Program-made: the position numbers and the translations under genes | Origin: CAZKMM01 sp964553915 | GTDB taxonomy: Bacteria > RBG-13-61-14 > DRUE01 | Length of the DNA stretch: 7,235 nt | Reading direction: 5' to 3' | Assembly: GCA_964553915.1 (NCBI GenBank) | Contig: CAZKMM010000125.1 | Coordinates: 1 to 7,235 of the forward strand | In this document: positions 5,925 through 7,235 of the stretch, one piece after another | Layout: every line of letters starts with the position of its first letter | Numbering within the stretch: position 1 is the stretch's first letter | The notes under the pieces: model-generated | The model's input: only the letters and a program-made list of their open reading frames with translations | Database searches by the model: none | Told to the model about the DNA's origin: nothing

Positions 5925-5932
5925 TTAAAGTA

Positions 5933-7235
5933 ATGAAAAAATCTTGGCTTTTGTTTTTGATTTCTTTTCCCTTTCTTGTCAATGCTCAAAGCCATTTTCA
6001 AATTCATAGTTTAAGGGTGCCGGGGGAAATTATCACTGTCAGACCGGTGGATTTTGAGCAAGATGGCACCAAAGAGCTATGCGTATTTTTTACGGAAAGA
6101 AAATCCGCACACTTCAAAAAATTCCTCACCATTTTCTGGGCAGAAGAAAAAGATAAATATCTAAATAAGAATTCCTTCACTCTCCCTCTCCCAAATGAAT
6201 ACTCTATTTATGACTTTGGAATAATTCCCGGCGAATCAGAACAGGTTCTGATTTTTTTAACCTTAAACCAGGCGGTATATTACCGCTGGCAGGGACATCT
6301 ATTGAAAGGACCTGAACCACTGGTAGATTTCTCCCACCAGCTGGTTCAGATTCCCTCTTCTGACCAGATTATTTTTTATGATTTCTTCTCTGACTGGAAT
6401 CAGGACCGAATTCAAGAAATTTTAATCCCGGGCACAGAAAAATCTTTAATCTTTTATTTTCAGGATGAGCAATGGATTTCCCATCCGATTTTTTTACCCA
6501 GCCAGGTAAATTTTTTCTCCTTTGCTATACCGGGAATGTTTGAACATCCGATGATAAATGTTAATTATGAATATCCGTCTTTTTTCTTAGAAGACTGGGA
6601 CCAGGATGGAAAGAAAGAGCTATTTGCAATCAGCAACATAAAAATCTGGGTTTATAAAAAGGATTCTCAGGGAGTATTTTCTGCTTACCCCTGCGCCCAA
6701 ATTCATTATCCGGCTCTCATCAGTAGCCGTCAAAGAAGACGCTCCCAGATAAATATCCAAATCCAAGAGATAGACCGGGACAATAAAGCAGACCTGATTG
6801 TCAGCCATCAGCAGGGGGGTATCTTTAACCAGAAAGCAGAGCTAAAAATTTATCTGGGAAAAGAAGGCTGGAGCCGTGCCCGAGGCTTTCCTTCCCCCAG
6901 CCGAAGCTGGACCTTTAATGCCTGGATTGTTGGTCCTTTTTTCCGGGACTTTGACAGCGACCAGGACCTGGACCTGGTGATTCCCACAATTTATTCCGGT
7001 TTTATTACCACTGCCAAAATTTTTCTCACCGGCTCCATACCTTTAGAGTGGCAGTATTATTTTTTAGAAAATGGCACCTATCCCCCGCAGGCAAATTTTA
7101 TAGATAAAATAGATTTGCGAATTGATTTCACCGAGGGAAGAATGACCAGTGGAGTCCCCAATGTCTTTGCGGATTTCAACGGCGATGGTATAGACGATAT
7201 AATTTATAGTAAATCGGAAAAGGAATTGGTGGTGC
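5933..7235 (+). CDS. Secreted FG-GAP/VCBS-repeat beta-propeller protein, 3' end outside window
   Basis: An uninterrupted frame of 434 codons from ATG 5933 runs off the right edge. Residues 1-18 (MKKSWLLFLISFPFLVNA) form a short Sec signal peptide with likely cleavage after VNA, so the protein is exported. Six calcium-loop-like motifs of the D-x-[DN]-x-D type recur: DFEQDG (40-45), DWNQDR (154-159), DWDQDG (221-226), DRDNKA (281-286), DFDSDQ (339-344) and DFNGDG (414-419). Most are followed by a hydrophobic beta strand such as KELFAI or DDIIYS. This is the FG-GAP/VCBS pattern of beta-propeller blades seen in secreted or cell-surface proteins that bind calcium and mediate contacts. Spacing between motifs is irregular (about 58 to 114 residues), so the blades are degenerate. 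It is transcribed away from the glycan operon. No enzymatic domain is visible, and the missing C-terminus may hold a sorting domain. Confidence 0.85.
   Translation, partial: MKKSWLLFLISFPFLVNAQSHFQIHSLRVPGEIITVRPVDFEQDGTKELCVFFTERKSAHFKKFLTIFWAEEKDKYLNKNSFTLPLPNEYSIYDFGIIPGESEQVLIFLTLNQAVYYRWQGHLLKGPEPLVDFSHQLVQIPSSDQIIFYDFFSDWNQDRIQEILIPGTEKSLIFYFQDEQWISHPIFLPSQVNFFSFAIPGMFEHPMINVNYEYPSFFLEDWDQDGKKELFAISNIKIWVYKKDSQGVFSAYPCAQIHYPALISSRQRRRSQINIQIQEIDRDNKADLIVSHQQGGIFNQKAELKIYLGKEGWSRARGFPSPSRSWTFNAWIVGPFFRDFDSDQDLDLVIPTIYSGFITTAKIFLTGSIPLEWQYYFLENGTYPPQANFIDKIDLRIDFTEGRMTSGVPNVFADFNGDGIDDIIYSKSEKELVV

Noticed and set aside
6620..6808. Minus-strand frame inside the FG-GAP gene
   Set aside because: It is antisense to a long frame with a signal peptide and repeated calcium-loop motifs; there is no supporting ribosome site or motif.
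1..7235. CRISPR arrays, tRNA or rRNA genes, insertion sequences and defence genes
   Set aside because: I found no regularly spaced repeats, no cloverleaf-like segments, no transposase motifs and no terminal inverted repeats; nearly all the sequence is accounted for by the six minus-strand genes and one plus-strand gene.

Overview
The window looks like accessory, envelope-building DNA from an uncultivated-type bacterium. All genes are tightly packed, Shine-Dalgarno sequences are clear, two genes seem to use non-ATG starts (TTG, and probably ATT), and one gene encodes an ADP-forming acyl-CoA synthetase beta subunit as a separate polypeptide. That enzyme form is typical of archaea and of several anaerobic candidate bacterial phyla. 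The Sec-type signal peptide, the Shine-Dalgarno signals and the GtrB/ArnT-like glycan genes fit a bacterium. I cannot name the phylum; a WOR-3/Cloacimonadota-like lineage is only a guess.

Layout. Five complete genes and one partial gene lie on the minus strand and read right to left as one probable operon. In transcription order they are: an ATP-grasp ADP-forming acyl-CoA synthetase beta subunit (5135-5806); two tandem paralogous GT-C membrane glycosyltransferases of the ArnT/PMT type (3492-5078 and 1918-3477); a GtrB-like family 2 glycosyltransferase with two C-terminal membrane helices (904-1842); a class I SAM methyltransferase (175-903); and the first 38 codons of an ABC-2 polysaccharide-export permease running off the left edge (1-116). 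Gaps are 0 to 75 bases, and I see no convincing terminator between the genes. To the right, across a 126-base divergent promoter region (5807-5932), a plus-strand gene starts at 5933 and runs off the right edge. It encodes a secreted FG-GAP/VCBS-type beta-propeller protein.

How they may work together (inference). The GtrB-like enzyme would charge a polyprenyl phosphate with a sugar. The two GT-C enzymes would use such lipid-linked sugars as donors on the outer face of the membrane. The methyltransferase may modify or cap the glycan, and the ABC-2 permease would export a lipid-linked glycan. The acyl-CoA synthetase subunit at the head of the operon does not fit this theme obviously.

The points most worth a second look are a likely ATT start codon in the second GT-C gene, the duplicated GT-C pair whose similarity is concentrated near the N-terminus, and the lone beta subunit leading a glycan operon.
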